From positions 62,001 through 126,000 of the forward strand of contig CAJZBQ010000008.1 in NCBI GenBank assembly GCA_914767885.1: a DNA stretch of 64,000 nt, given 5' to 3'. A model generated the notes under the pieces. That model was not told the DNA's origin and made no database searches. It was given only the letters and a program-made list of their open reading frames with translations. The DNA is from Blepharisma stoltei. Lineage: Eukaryota; Ciliophora; Heterotrichea; Heterotrichida; Blepharismidae. Shown here one piece after another: positions 40,459 to 53,535 of the stretch. A program made the translations under genes and the position numbers. The stretch's first letter is position 1. Every line of letters begins with the position of its first letter.

Positions 40459-43400
40459 TTATTGGCTTTCCAGTTCAGAAATCAAATCTTTTAGCTTTTT
40501 CAGCATGCTCTCTTCGTATCTTCACACGACGACTATTTTTTTTTGGCCTATTTTTTTTTTGGCCTATTTTTTTTTGGCCTATTTTTTTTTGGCCTATTTT
40601 TTTGGCCTATTTTTTAACTATTTTTTACTAATATTTGGGCATAATTCCATACTAATTGTTTTAATCTAATTTTTAATGTGTTTTAAACGATTTAACCAAC
40701 AAAAAATGCACCCTTAACAGATTTCTTACTCCATGAATACTAATTCATTGCTTTTAAAATTTCGAGAATTTTAGGTTTAATTAGGAGTTTTTAACTTAAT
40801 TTACTCAATATTAATCGCGTAAGGAAAGGTCTCTGTTTCTCAATAAGGTTGTAGTCCTCTCAGCAGCTTCATGAATGAGGCTAGGCAAAAAAAATAGGCC
40901 AAAAAAAATAGGCCAAAAAAAATAGGCCCAAAAAAAAAAATAGGCCAAAAAAAAATAGGCCAAAAAAAAATAGGCCAAAAAAAATAGGCCAAAAAAAAAT
41001 AGGCCAAAAAAAATAGGCCAAAAAAAAATAGGCCAAAAAAAAATAGGCCAAAAAAAAATAGGCCAAAAAAAAATAGGCCAAAAAAAAATAGGTGAAAAAA
41101 AAATAGGCTAAAAAAAAATAGGCCAAAAAAAAAAATAGGCCAAAAAAAAATAGTCGTTATGAAATAGTCGTCGTGTGAAGGAACCGCTCTCTTGTGTTCT
41201 TTCCATTTCTAATAGCATATTGCTTGCACCTTCTAAGTTTCTTTCAGCAATCTCTTCACTTTCATTTAATCCATGCAAAATGCTCCTAAGGTCACCAGTT
41301 TCTGACTCAATCCTACTATTATCCCTCGAAAAATGTGCTGAATCGTCATGAATTTCAAAATTTTTTGAATCCTGTCCTATTTTTAGTCTCTCATTCAGTG
41401 ATTTTACCTTAAAATTTGTAGGTGAAAATACAATTGACGAAACAATAGGTGTGCTAGAAGTGCTGAACGTAAAAGGTGAGCTTGCATTATGCTGTAAAAT
41501 GGTATCCAGGGATGGCGGCTTACTCCTTGGAGTACTATCCAGCTCCAATCTTTTGCTTGCAATTTTTCCTAAATGATCTTTATCATGAAAAGGCCCATCA
41601 GAAGCCTGGGTTTCCCCAATTTTTGACAAAATTAATTTATCTTCACTATCACTATGTGGTTTAGTTTTTTTCTTTTTTTTGACAATAAAAGAGTCATCAG
41701 ATTCAGAATTTAAGACACTATCAATGGCATCTTTATATTTAGTTTCCCTTACGTCTGCTGTAGCTTTAACTTCTTTGGCGATATTTGTGAACTCTTTCAT
41801 AAAATTCATTAAATCTCTTTTTGAGAGAACTAAAAAATTTCCTGTTTGTGAGGCTACTTGTGCAGTATAGCTTCTAAGCTTGTTGTTTAGGACGTCAACT
41901 TCTCCGAAGTATGAGCCCTGTGAATATGTTTTAAAAACGATGCCATTTTTCTTGAAATTGACTCTTCCTTTTACCAAAAAATATATTTCTTCAGCATAAT
42001 CGTCATCTTTAAACAAAATTTCTCCGCTCTGCATATGTACATTTTTCAACTTTGGCACGATAAGTGATATAAACTGTGGGTCTTTATCTTGAAAAAATGC
42101 AATTTTTTCAACGATTCTTTTATGCATATGGATAGAAATTTCTCGTCGTAAAGATGCAGGCAGCTCTTTAAGCAGCGCGTCTTTGTCGAACCATGTGTAT
42201 ACGTTTTCTTGGTGGTTATGAATAATATGTTTTCTTATTTTGACTCTGAGTTCTTCAGGAAGTTTTGTAAATTTCGCAAATTCAGCGAGAGCTGACAGCC
42301 TATTTTTCAGGTTGGTCGACCTGATATCTAAAGTCGCCATAATGGTAGATAAGTTACTAACTGTATATGAATAAAACCCAACCCCAATGCCCATAAGGAC
42401 TAAAGCGAAAATTCTTTCCCCAGATGTTAATGGGACTATATCCCCAAAACCTACAGTCGCTATAGTTTGGGCGACATAATAAATAGAGGTTAAATACAGC
42501 TCTCCTTTAGAGTCATCTAAAAAACCATAGCGGTATACCCATGTATTATAAGAAAAATCGTCAACTCTTGCTATATAATATCATAGACAGCTTACTATAT
42601 GTATAACAATCAGCATGATAAATATAAATTTTATCATTCTCAGCAGCCCTGTGGTCACGCGCAAGGTGTTTATTAAAGTTGTGATAAATTCGCTGTTTTT
42701 AGCCCATTTAAATACTTTGAAAAGGCGGGATACACGGACAAGTCTATACATTCTTAATAGTCTGAGGACTCTAGCAAGCCGTTGGAAGCCGTAGTTTTTA
42801 TTTCCATCTGCGTTAAAATTATTCATAAGGTTAGGGAAAGGTATGTTTTTTAAGCTTAAAATTAATTTTTTTATTTCATATAAATTAAAATGCTAATTTT
42901 ATATAAAATAATATATACAAGCAATAAGGTCAATTAAAAATCAGGTTGTTAAATACCGCTTGGCTATTGATTTTCTATTTGTTATTATTTTTCCTTCGTC
43001 ATCTACATAAGCAGTATTAAAGTTAATGATAATATCAATAATAAACAGTCCATCAATAGTCAAGTCTATAGATAGTCACATATAATTGTCATCTAAATAA
43101 CAAACCTCATAAGGCACTACTGTGGCTGTTCAGATCAATAAAAATGCTATCACAAGTGACCAATATTTTTTAAATGAAGAATTTGGCAAAAGTATCCATT
43201 TATGTATACTTTTTTTTCGATAAATTTTCAAATTTTTATATATTTTAACTTATTAATGCCTATTTATAGCCAAATATATACAATTTCTTCTTCATCTTCT
43301 TCAAAACTTTCTTTCCAAGCTATGGTGCTTGCATAATGGTTCCTTGATCCTCCATAAATTTGAATATCTCGCCAGACCTTTATTAGCCTTGCAACTGTTT

Positions 43401-43614
43401 TTCCTTTGCATTTTGCTCTGCGTCACAAATAAGCGATTCTTTGTGGAGATGGATCATGTGAAGGCTGGGTGACTGATTGCTTGCCTGTTCTAAGGACCAT
43501 GATTTCTTGTATGAGGTCTTCTTGGTTATAGCTTTGGTCATTAGAAATATTCATAGAAGAATTAAGCGGAGTTTTCTCATTTACAATGTCAATACGAGAA
43601 CTGTGTAAAGCCAT
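40459..43614 (-). CDS. Cyclic-nucleotide-gated-type potassium channel (CNG/HCN/EAG group)
   Basis: 794 residues after removing three inserts (68, 72 and 631 bp). Voltage sensor S4 shows R-x-x-R-x-L-R-L-L-R-M-Y-R-L-V-R. The pore is T-I-A-T-V-G-F-G-D-I, the K+ selectivity signature. A C-linker (L-P-E-E-L-R-V-K-I-R) precedes a cyclic-nucleotide-binding domain with G-S-Y-F-G-E-V-D and L-R-S-Y-T-A-Q. A Lys/Ser-rich tail ends K-K-L-K-D-L-I-S-E-L. TGA is Trp in several places (for example 43425 and 42582). Ciliates have large families of such channels controlling ciliary beating. Which nucleotide binds, if any, cannot be told. Stop TAA at 40459-40461. Confidence 0.9.
40536..41166. mobile_element. 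IES with inverted ends and ggcctatttttttt tandem arrays (channel gene)
   Basis: Inverted ends CTTCACACGACGACTA at 40520-40535 and 41165-41180. Inside, about six units of ggcctattttttt (40535-40610) at the left face about nineteen inverse units aaaaaaaataggcc (40886-41160) at the right, around a 270-bp AT-rich core. Excision at TA keeps the frame (F-T-R-R to L-V-V-V-W-R-Y), leaving a 30-bp palindrome in the coding sequence. Confidence 0.8.
42844..42915 (-). other. 72-bp TA-bounded IES (channel gene)
   Basis: Removal joins D-L-I-A-C to I-P-F-P-N-L-M in frame and drops an in-frame stop. Confidence 0.85.
43207..43274 (-). other. 68-bp TA-bounded IES (channel gene)
   Basis: Removal joins E-I-V-Y-I to H-K-W-I-L-L-P in frame and drops an in-frame TAA. 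Confidence 0.75.
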
Positions 43615-43777
43615 TTTTATATTAATATATAAAAATAAGTAGACTAATATACATTATAGATCCTATACGATTTATTTTTTATTTATAAAATCCTTTTTTC
43701 TTAAAGAAATATATGATTTTCTGTGATTAAAAAAACAGATACTCTTTTTCACTACCTTATAAATTAAGAAAAATATT

Positions 43778-46700
43778 TTATGATCTATTTGCTTCTATTG
43801 CTGACAAATTAACCACATTACTTGACGCAAATCTTTGCCTTCTATAAAACAGAATATAAGCCTTACTCGTCACAATTTCATTCTCTATATCTCCTGTGAC
43901 CTCAAAAACCAAGTTATCATCATAATAAAGCCACCGTTTCTCATTTTCTGTATTTAAACAAAAACAAGTATAATGCCCAGCTTCCACGCTTCCAGTATGA
44001 TTAACAACTGCATATAAATCATACATATAATTTTCCTTTGCAGTAGAAACGGTTACTCCTGCTTTATTTTCAGTAATTGACATTATGGATGATAAGTCAA
44101 GATAAGTGAGAGGGAAGGTCACTAAATTTGTAAGCTTTTTGAACCGTCTGCCGTTAAAGCTGAAGCGCTTGAGGTGGATAATTAAAATGTCTGGGACTCT
44201 TCAGATCTCGGTTTGGGACTGCTTTTTGTCGAAATTGCATTTTTCACATTTGGCTTCAAGAGTTTCGGTTTCTGTGAATTTTTCAAGGCATTGATAAATT
44301 GTTAAAGCAGCGAGGTCCTCGATTTCTTTTGCAATAGTGAATTTATACTATTTTTTAATTATATAGATTTTATTAGGAAATGCTAAAATAGATAATTATT
44401 TAGTATAAAAAAGTATATAAAGCTCAGGATTTCTCCAAAAAATACATATAAAAACTCCCCTCTGGTTCTGTTCAAGCCATTTCAATTTTCCATTATTTTT
44501 CGGAAATTCGCATCCCTGGCAATTTTCCTTTGAGCATAAAGCACATTTCATATCTTTTGTGAACAAATAAATCGACAAATTTGAAGATTTTGGAGTAAAA
44601 TACGTCCTTATTGTAACTTCTTTGCAGAGAGTTTCTATTTGGTCTCTTAGATCTCTCCACGTATACCAATTTCCAATAGAAATCACTTGTGGAATCCCAA
44701 AAAAGTCATAGGCAAGTATAGCTTTTCTTGAATGCAGCATTAGGAGATGAACCATTTTATTGTTATTTGTGGTGTGGCTTCTTAAAGGTGATAAAGATTC
44801 GTCATATCTAGAAAAGCTTGCAACGCTAGGAATTTCAGTATTTAATACAATTTCTACATTCATACCTCGAATATCAGAGATTTGGCCTTCAATTCAGCCG
44901 AATTCTGCTGAATTTACGTCAACTTGTTGGCCTCTTACTAATTGCTGCCTTCATGTTACTGGGGCTTCTCTTTGTAGAGTAAATCTGCCAGCGTTTTCAG
45001 CTTGTTCTATATCTCAGACTACTTCAAAAGCGTAGATTTCAGAATCTTCAGTTGCAAAACACTCTTGAAGGGATTTTGGGAAAAATAGTTCGTAAGAAAA
45101 GCAGTGGTTTACGTGAGCAAATAAGAAATTTTGATGAGAAATTCCACTAAATGTTTGCAGTTTTTCAAAAAAATCTTGAATTTCGCTGTTTTTTTTTAGT
45201 TTTATAGAAAATCTTACAATAGGGTTAGGTGATTTTGAAACTATTACGATTTTTAATGGGACTTCAGATTGTTCATTTGGTAAAGGAATGCTTAAATCCA
45301 TAAACATTTCAAATAGAGTTGTTATATTTTCACATTTCTCACATTTTAGCACATTTCGAGTTTGCCCTCCACAAAGGTCTGATATAACAGAACCTCTATA
45401 TCCTTGCAATAATTCTCATTGTTCTTGGCTTACTTTTTTTTCTTCTTCTAAAGTTGGGTTATTTAATGAAAGTATTTGTGACTGTTCAGCATTTTCAGTC
45501 CTTCTGTTTAAATCTTCATGTAAACTGTCTAGCAAAATTCTTAAAAATTCATGACTATCATGTTGCTCATAGCCTTGAAATTCTGGGTAAATTTGAGAGA
45601 AAGTATGCTTTAAATGATAAATTTTGAATAAAAATGAGGGATTTTTGATAGGAAATTTATTTAAATAAATTTATGTTATAGAGTATATTTTAAAAAGGAG
45701 ATTGGACGATAAGAAGGTTCAGTCCCGTTAAGAATTTCTTGGAGAATTAATTGGAGCTCAGCAGAAATCTTACCTTTTGAGCCGTTTGGGTTTTTAAGAT
45801 TTATATGCTTTATGTGAGCTTGTGAAGAGAAAAAATGGTTAAGTAATGGAGTGTATCTAATAGCTTGCAAAATAGAGTTCATAAAGCAAGTGTTTCCTAT
45901 ATTATTAAGCCCTGCTGCACCTTTAATTGCATTGTTGTCCACTTGAATTCTATTAGGCTTCCTAATTCTGCATTTTTCACAATGCGGGATAGATACAGAT
46001 TTTTTCATCCACCCAGCGCCTATTATATACTCATCATTTTTTATTTCATTTAAAGTCCCAGACATCCAATATCCATGATCATAATACTCTACAGGATCCC
46101 CTATTGAAAATTCATTGTCATCTTCTTCAAAAAGTGTTGAATTTCTGATTTCTCCTAGTTCAAGCACACATTGACTTATAGAAGGAAGCGTAATATCTTC
46201 AATTCTCCATTGAGGATTTAGCAGTTGTCGTGCTTCTCCATCAATAAGGATTAAACTCATATTATCTTCAATGAAATTTGCTTTAAAAATATCCAAAACA
46301 TCCCTAATTGTTTTCTTTTTTGATATAGCAATATAATTTGGTTTTTTATTTATTGATAATCCAGCTTTTTTTACAGTGACTTTAAAAATTTGTGGATACA
46401 GCTCAATTTCTAAATTTTCGTAATTTGATATAACTTCTCTATTAAACTCAGGGCCACCGCCATATCAGCTTAGCAGCTCTTTCCAAGCAGGATTTGGAAT
46501 TACTTTAAAATGCTCACCTCTTAATTCGTCTAATAATTTCAGCTCACAATTTGGGTCTTGTAAATCATAATTGTCAATTTCAATAGGCCTTGACCCTTGG
46601 ACAACACTTTTTGACCTTATCATTCTTAGACTTGGGATTTTTTCTAGTTCTTGCTCATTATGGTCCTCACAAGAAAAATTCACATACTTTTTCCAAGCAT

Positions 46701-47750
46701 CAAGCCACCTGCTGGAAATCACATTCCAAATATCCCCTTCTTTAAGCCCATTTTTTTCTGCTTCTGCAAATAGTGTTTTAATTACCTCCCTTTCACTTAT
46801 AGGTGATGGAATAATTTCAAAAGGCTGCAATATTAAATGTAGTTCTAAATTCTCAAGTGCCCAAGTCCTGAATTCTTGAAATCCTAATAATTTTTTTTGA
46901 TTTATACAATTTTCAAATAAATTTTCATTATTTTTACTAAAATCAATATCTTCCCTTACTCCCCCCCTCCGTGAGTGAACAAAAAAATTTTGTTCACTCA
47001 CTTAAGTTTTTTTTAAAAAACATTTATATATAAATTTTCTAAAAAATTTTTTTTTCGAAATTTAAAAAAATCCTAATTTGCAAAAATTTGAAAGCAAATA
47101 TTAATTTAATTTATAAAATTTATGTTTTAAAAAGCAATTCATCATTTAAATTAAACAGAATTAGCTCTAGATTTCATTATATTAATTATCATTTATATAT
47201 CAAATTTTTTTTACATAAAAAATTTTTGTATTTAAAAAATTTTTGTTCACTCTCGGAGGGTGGTTTTTGGGCAAAAAATAGCGATTTTTCTAATGGTTTT
47301 GTTCACTCACGGAGGGGGGGGAGTTAGGAAATTTTCGCAATAATTTTGAAGCAGTTTTATTTCTTCAGTGTCTAATTTTTCTGTATTTTTTAAGTCAAAA
47401 GTTTTGAATAAAAACTTGCATTTTTCGTCTCTGTGACCTACAAAGTATTGTGACACGGTCAAGCATAAGTTATATCAGGAGATGTAACCGAAAGAGTCTA
47501 TATCGAAGATTTTAAATGATGATTTAATGATTTCTTCTGGCAGGTCTTTGAGGAGTGGTAGGAGTTTTTTGAAGCCTTTTAGGTCTATTCCGGAATCGGT
47601 TTGGGCTTCTCTGAATTTTGATTTTAGAAGTTCAAGTTGTGCGGATCCGAGCCGATCAAGCTTGGTGTTATATTCAATTATATTTGTCTTTTTTGGGACT
47701 ACAGTAGATTTTTCTCTTGCTTTTGATTTGCTGCCGATGCATGAACCCAT
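43778..47750 (-). CDS. USP32-like ubiquitin carboxyl-terminal hydrolase (EF-hand, DUSP, USP)
   Basis: 1150 residues after removing three inserts (368, 80 and 72 bp, together restoring one frame). The start M-G-S-C-I-G-S-K is a good N-myristoylation signal. An EF-hand-like region follows (F-K-I-F-D-I-D-S-F-G-Y-I), then a DUSP domain (G-D-I-W-N-V-I-S-S-R-W-L-D-A-W), a ubiquitin-like segment and the USP catalytic domain. The Cys box is G-L-N-N-I-G-N-T-C-F-M-N-S and the His box H-T-G-S-V-E-A-G-H-Y-T. EF-hands plus DUSP plus USP is the arrangement of USP32, a membrane-associated deubiquitinase. Several TGA codons are Trp. Stop TAA. Confidence 0.9.
44346..44417 (-). other. 72-bp TA-bounded IES (USP gene)
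   Basis: Removal joins P-E-L-Y to K-F-T-I-A-K-E in frame; stops inside. Confidence 0.85.
45607..45686 (-). other. 80-bp TA-bounded IES (USP gene)
   Basis: Removal joins S-F-L-K-Y to T-F-S-Q-I-Y-P-E-F in frame within the USP catalytic domain; stops inside. Confidence 0.85.
46959..47323. mobile_element. MITE family A, copy 7 (IES in USP gene)
   Basis: Flanked by TTA (46956-46958, 47324-47326). Palindrome left, direct pair right. Excision removes 368 bp and joins C-E-N-F-L to R-E-D-I-D-F in frame, between the EF-hand and DUSP parts. Confidence 0.92.
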
Positions 47751-47782
47751 TATAAAGAAATCCTTTAGATAATAGATACTTA

Positions 47783-48110
47783 CTCTGTCTCTTTAAATTA
47801 GAACAAAACATCTATAAGTTTGCATTTTGGATACTTTAATCCCACTTTGAATTGGAAAAAAATTTATTTCTCAATAGGAAAATTTTTATGGTGAAAATAC
47901 TAATTTTTATAAAATTAGATTTTGACCTAATTTAATAGGTAAAATGTTATTTAAACAGTTTTCACACTGAATCAATTAATTTTTAAGTAAATTCTTTATA
48001 AAATAAATTAAAATTCAAAGTGTTATACTCAATATAATGTTTTTTTAAAAAACGCAATCCCCTTTTATATTGGAAAAGGATTTTTTTTATTCCAATTCAA
48101 AAGCGGGGAG
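47783..48110. mobile_element. MITE family I, copy 2
   Basis: Flanked by TTA (47780-47782, 48111-48113). The direct motif pair is at the left (ctctttaaattagaac and ccactttgaattgg); the palindrome is at the right (ccccttttatattggaa ... ttccaattcaaaagcgggg). It lies just upstream of the USP gene start. Confidence 0.82.
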
Positions 48111-48372
48111 TTAAATAATATTTTTTATTTATAATTTGGGTTAATAATATGTTTGAAATTTTTTATTTTGCGAAAGCTTATTAGGCTTTATGATTTTCTT
48201 TTCTTTATGTAGCACAAAAATTATAAATTTGACCGATTTTCTTGTCGGCAATAATGAAAAGGAGTGTCGGGTTTGAAAACGATTTTTGGATCCAAATTTA
48301 TGAATTCAGACAAGGACATAAGGTATACGCAAGAGCATTTGTCATTATTGTGGGACTGGAAATTAATATAAG

Positions 48373-48591
48373 ATGCATGCTATATATAAGGAGGACAAGA
48401 CAAAAATTATTGATTTTTTAATTGAAATAATGGAGGAAGATTTTAGTAGAGTAAGTTTTAATAGAAGCAGTGTTGCATATCTGAAATTTGAGACGATGTA
48501 TAAGAAAAATTATAACTCAGATTGAAATCATAATTCGAAATTTATTAAGAAATTTATTAGGTTAAGACAAATTAATAATCAATTCATCTAA
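48373..48591 (+). CDS. Hypothetical 72-residue frame, possibly the 3' end of a decayed gene
   Basis: Open from M-H-A-I-Y-K-E-D-K with one TGA (Trp), rich in Lys, Asn and Phe. Directly upstream (about 48250-48375) another frame also looks coding (N-D-F-W-I-Q-I-Y-E-F), offset from this one, so the pair may be one gene with a frameshift or a missed intron/IES. No family recognised. Confidence 0.35.
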
Positions 48592-49207
48592 TAATTATGG
48601 GTATAATTATAAGTTTAAGTCCGAAATAAGACAAGTTCTCTGAGCATAGGGCGTACTAGACGAAAATATTAATATACTCTGCCTATTTATTTTATGTTAG
48701 TGTCTTGCATCCCTCCGTGTTTACTGAAGGTAGTGAATTTAAAAATAAATTTAATATATAAAATATATTTTAATGTACAAGCTGTTTAAAATTTAATAGA
48801 CTTAGCTCTTATATTTGAAATTTTTTTATTAATTAAGTTTTACTCGCTCAAGTTGGTGGCATTTTCCCCAGAGTTAGTAATATTCACCCCACAAATTTAT
48901 AAAATATACATTTTTAAATGCATTGAAAAGTATTGCTTCTAAAGAGCATTCTAAAGCATCACTCATAAAGTGAATTCCAAAGGAACTACCTCTAAAGTGT
49001 ACTTAAGAGCATTACCTTTATATCTGCTGATATTGCATCTGTGTTCCAGTTCTTTTCTAATGTGTATTTAAGAGCATTACCTTATGTCCTAAAAAAAATT
49101 TATAGATATTGCTTTAGATTTCAATACTCTTAAGCACCACCTATCTACTCCTATTAATCGAATTTTCACTTTTCCCATCAAATACCTCCTGCATTTTTCT
49201 TTGACGC
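48592..49207. other. Intergenic region with short direct repeats
   Basis: Phrases gtgtatttaagagcattacctt and ctaaagcat recur around 48955-49085. No gene seen. Confidence 0.45.
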
Positions 49208-50281
49208 TTAATTGATTTTAATTGATTTAACCTCAAACAAGGCGTTCTGAAAAGAAAATTGTGAGGATTTAAAAATTTCGATTTCTCTTGATTGACATTT
49301 TCCTGACATAGTTTTTTTATTATGCAAATAATTTCACACCCCATTCTTTGCTTTTTGGTTTATTATCACCCAATTTCCTTCTAAAAATTCAATCGAACAG
49401 TGACGCTTACTCATTTTTTTGTCCTCGGGAAATGCAATTGAGATTGAATTTGTATCTCCTCTTCCTATTACTATTGCAGTGTTATCGTCTCAATTTCACT
49501 TATGCAAAATCTGACGACCATTTTCTTTTGTACACCTGAGCGCAATGGATTCTCCAAATTTTAAATCAAAATCAAATAATGTTGTTCCAACCCGAAACCT
49601 GTCGTGGCTTTCAATGATTTTTTTGTCCTCAATTAATATCATAGCGGTTGGCTTTACTGTTTCAGATTCTTTTATAAAAAATTTATCGTTTTTCAAAGTA
49701 ATGCTTAGACGAGTTACCGCATTAATGTAAATTGTTGGATCCTTCTTTTTCTTTATATAACCGCCTAGTAATTTTGGAAAATTTTGGTTGAAATATATCG
49801 AAATTTCTGAATTAGGAATAAGTCAAGAGTTCTGAGGGGCATTTTTTACTTTTAAAGTCAAACATTTCTGGGAGTCTAAGCTTTGAGGTTTAATAGTTTT
49901 TTCGATAGATTTGCTAAGTTTATTTATTTCTGAATCTTCGCTAATAATAGTAAGGCTTTTATTTGCTCAAATGTAATTTTCTTCTAAAAAATCTTCTAAA
50001 TAATTTGTGTTCTTCATGAATTCTTTTGCAAATGATCGGGCAAGCTCTACCTCAATTTCAAGAGGAGCTTGGCTTGGGGTAGTGACTCCAGTAGAACTTC
50101 TCGACTGATTAGGCATCTCTGATTGTTCATTTTTAACTCATTCGTTATCTGGACATGGCTTATATGATCTCGAATTATCAATGGGATTTGATTGATGTTC
50201 GGAATTAAAGATTTTGCTTTTTTCTTGAGTAATGTGATAATATTTAGTTGACAGGCTGTATAAAGTCTCATCTTCTCCCAT
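49208..50281 (-). CDS. FHA-domain protein
   Basis: 357 residues, continuous with TGA as Trp at about five places, no insert. The N-terminal half is unassigned and polar. The C-terminal FHA domain shows A-I-V-I-G-R-G-D-T-N, then M-S-K-R-H-C-S-I-E-F (the S-x-x-H signature) and W-V-I-I-N-Q-K-A-K-N-G-V. FHA domains bind phosphothreonine, so this is probably a signalling adaptor. Start M-G-E-D-E-T-L-Y; stop TAA at 49208-49210. Its first part is duplicated at 53536-53886. Confidence 0.8.
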
Positions 50282-53200
50282 AAAAAAATTTATTAAGCAC
50301 AGCGTTCCTTAGTAAAGAGAAGGCTCCTAAAATAGCATTATAATAGAAAAATCAGAAAGTAATGGCTAGATTTGATCAATAATTATCTTTTGCCGCACAT
50401 TTTTGGTTCAAAATATAAACCAGAAAGCGAAAGACTTAATATAATTTATTTAATTTTGACTTGAAATGAAATTCTCAATGTTTAAGCACTCAATAAGCTT
50501 ATTTCTTCGTAATTAGAATTCTCTTAAAAAATTATAGAAAGAAATTTATGTAATCTTTCTATACTTTTTTTAAATATGGTACAAAAAGATATTATGCTGA
50601 GCTTTTAGGAAAAGCAAATGAAGTTATATTTCATCTCGGTTGATTAGCTTATATTAATCAACATAAAATTTTGCAATAATTTGCTAAATTATTCATGAAA
50701 GAGTTGATTGATAAATTATAACTAATTTCTTTTAAATTTATCAATTAGAGTGGTATGCTAAAAGGATTTTTAATTTTTTTAGCATTCTGTATATAGATTC
50801 AGCCTCTATTTTATATCATATTTGTATAATTTGATTAAAATATATAAGACTTTATTTTATGTGCTAATAATTTAGATTATTATTCAGGTAATGTATTTAC
50901 TTTCACATTAGGTCACTCCTTAGAATATTTTATTGTTAAATGCACATTATAAAGATTTTTTCTTTAACTTTTTTAATCAGCGATATTCCCTCTATGCTAG
51001 AAATCATTAATATTTAAGAGACTGAGTTTTTAGCATATATTTATAGCTACGAAAGCGCAGGTCTATACTTTAATTGATCAAATTTCAGAATTTTATAAAA
51101 ATATAGTCTAATTAAGGTGCTTTAAGAATTCTTATCATGAGATTATGCTATCATTGCAATTTGGATGAAATAGGAGATTATTTACGCATAAAATAAAAGA
51201 TGCCCTTTTAGTATTAAGAGTCTGCAAAATTCATTTCGCTTTTGTGAACATATAATAAATTAACGGCATATAATTAAATAATTTGAATTTTAGGTTGAAT
51301 TTATATCTAAGATTTTAAGTTTTGAGACTATTAATTTGATATTTTATGTAAAATATTGGTTACTCATAACATAAAGCAAAAAATTAAATGGAATTCCGAG
51401 GTTTAATAAGTTGTAAGCTCTTATCAAATTGCACCAAAATCCATAAGTTTCCTTTGAAAATTTCGCAACCATAATTCGTTATTTTCTCCGCTGCTCCAAC
51501 TTAATTGATGTTTCCATATCCACTCATAAAGTCAAAAATATTCATTTATATATAATATACAGGCTTCTCTATTCATAGAGATAATCTGCTGCATTATTTT
51601 CAATTTATCTTATTGGCACTGAGTTTTAAATGCGATTAATCTACTTATTCTTCAGCAAACATAATTTTTTGCTTAATATTTTTATTAAAGGATTTAACTT
51701 ATCAATATTATAAATTCTTTGGCCTATATAGGATAAGGAAAGGGTGAGAGGTGTTACATTGAGGGTCAAATAGTGTAGAGTAGATTACAGAATTAAAGTG
51801 ATGCAGCTCGAGCATCATTGCATTAACAGACTTTTCTTCAAAGGCTATTAGCTTGAAGATTATTTTTAAGTGAAGGGGCAAGAGAAATTCTGGCTTATAG
51901 CGGAAAAGCTAATAAATAAAAGATTGCATTATAAAAATATGAATACTTCAAAATTATCCTAAATAATTTGAGGTAGAAATAAATGAAAAAGATAGTTCTT
52001 TTATATCTTATTTTTACTATTGGAAATGCAAAATCGTGTAAAGTTGACAGTGACTGTGATGACTACTACAATTGTAAGTCAGGGTCTTGTGAGCACAAAG
52101 AGCTTTTTCCAATGGAAAATTTAGAAATCATAGGAACAATTTTAATTGTAATTGTGAGCGCTCTATCTAACTCATCAGGAATTGGTGGAGGAGGACTCAA
52201 TGTCTTAATCTGCATCTTATTTTTTAAATTTGAAACCTCTAAGTCAGTTCCACTATCACAAGTCATAATATTAGGTGGGAGCCTTACAACTATTATCATA
52301 CAAATACCATCAAGACACCCTGTAAAAGATAGACCATTGATTGACTATGATTTAATAGCTTTTGTAATATCTCCGATGCTTCTAGGTGCTAGTATCGGGG
52401 TTATTTTAAATAAAAGTTTTCCCTCTTGGCTTATTCTTGCTCTTTTAACTTTGCTCTTAGGATTTATGCTTTATAATTCTATTAAGAAATATATTAAGCT
52501 CAGTGAAAAAGAAGCCGAACAAAGAAATAAAGAAAAAGACAATAAAAAAACAAATTTAATAGAAAATAAAGAGCAATCAAATACTGAAAATTTAATAATA
52601 AATTGCGAGATAGAAGCTGGAGGAGTAACACAGAAGATTTTGCCTGGTGAAGACAATAAAAAAGAAAAAAATAATCATATTGACGATGTTTATAAAGAAG
52701 AAAGCAGGATTATACCGGTTCGGCAGTTCACTGTGATTTTATTGATTTTAGGCTTTGCAATTATAGGGTCATTAATGAAAGGTGGAAAAGGTTCAGAGTC
52801 AATACTCGGCTTTTCGCAGTGCAGTTCTTGATATTGGGCTTTTGTCGCAATTTTTTTTATATCTCTTCTAATTTTATGTTTCTTAGCTGAGCTATTGGCT
52901 ATTCATAAAGTCAATAGAAAAATTGAGCAAGGTTATAATTTTGATGATCATGACATAAAATGGGACATCAAAAATACCAACTTATTATCTGCCTTTACAA
53001 TAATAGCTGGGATCACAGCTAGTTTATTAGGGTTAGGTGGAGGATTAGTTATGAATCCTATCATGCTAAATATCGGCTACAGACCAGAAGTATCGACCGC
53101 ATCCTCTTCATTTTTAGTCCTTATGGCTTCTATTATAGCAGTTCTTCAATTTTCCCTTGCTGGAGAAGTAATTTTAGCTTATGGGCTATGACTATTTTTT

Positions 53201-53535
53201 ACCTCAGTACTAGGATCAATGCTTGGAACATTTTTTATATTGAAAACAGCAAAAAGGTATAAAAGAGTATCAATTGTGGTACTAATTTTGGCGATTATTC
53301 TTTTTATGTGTATAATAGCGATTCCTACATATGGAATTATCGATATGGCGACAGGTGGCGATACACAATATGGATTTTCAGGGTTTTGCTAATCATTATT
53401 TAATTTTTTTAAGTATATTTCCTATTTATTTATTTATTTTTAGAATTTTTATTAAAATCTTATGTCTCGTTTATAGGTAAACTGAATTAAATATTTATTT
53501 TATTGCGAATATGGCTCTCGCTCTTGATTTCTCCT
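49915..53535. repeat. Tandem segmental duplication, unit 1
   Basis: Covers the 5' two-fifths of the FHA gene, the 1.7-kb intergenic region, the transporter gene and a few codons from the end of the CTFKP-repeat gene. Unit 2 is at 53536-57345. The two align throughout with many small indels, so the duplication is not recent. Confidence 0.9.
51983..53392 (+). CDS. TauE/SafE-family (sulfite exporter-type) membrane protein, copy 1
   Basis: 469 residues in one frame with TGA as Trp (52829, 53189). A signal-like start (K-K-I-V-L-L-Y-L-I-F) and a small Cys-rich ectodomain (C-x5-C-x5-C-x4-C) precede two bundles of membrane spans. The bundles carry the family's Gly motifs: S-G-I-G-G-G-G-L-N early and L-G-L-G-G-G-L-V-M-N-P late. 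A charged Lys/Glu loop separates them. Related proteins export sulfite, sulfoacetate or other anions; the substrate here is unknown. Stop TAA at 53390-53392. Confidence 0.88.

Noticed and set aside
40881-41126. Frame with F-L-A-Y-F-F repeats
   Set aside because: It is the translation of the ggcctatttttttt array inside an IES.
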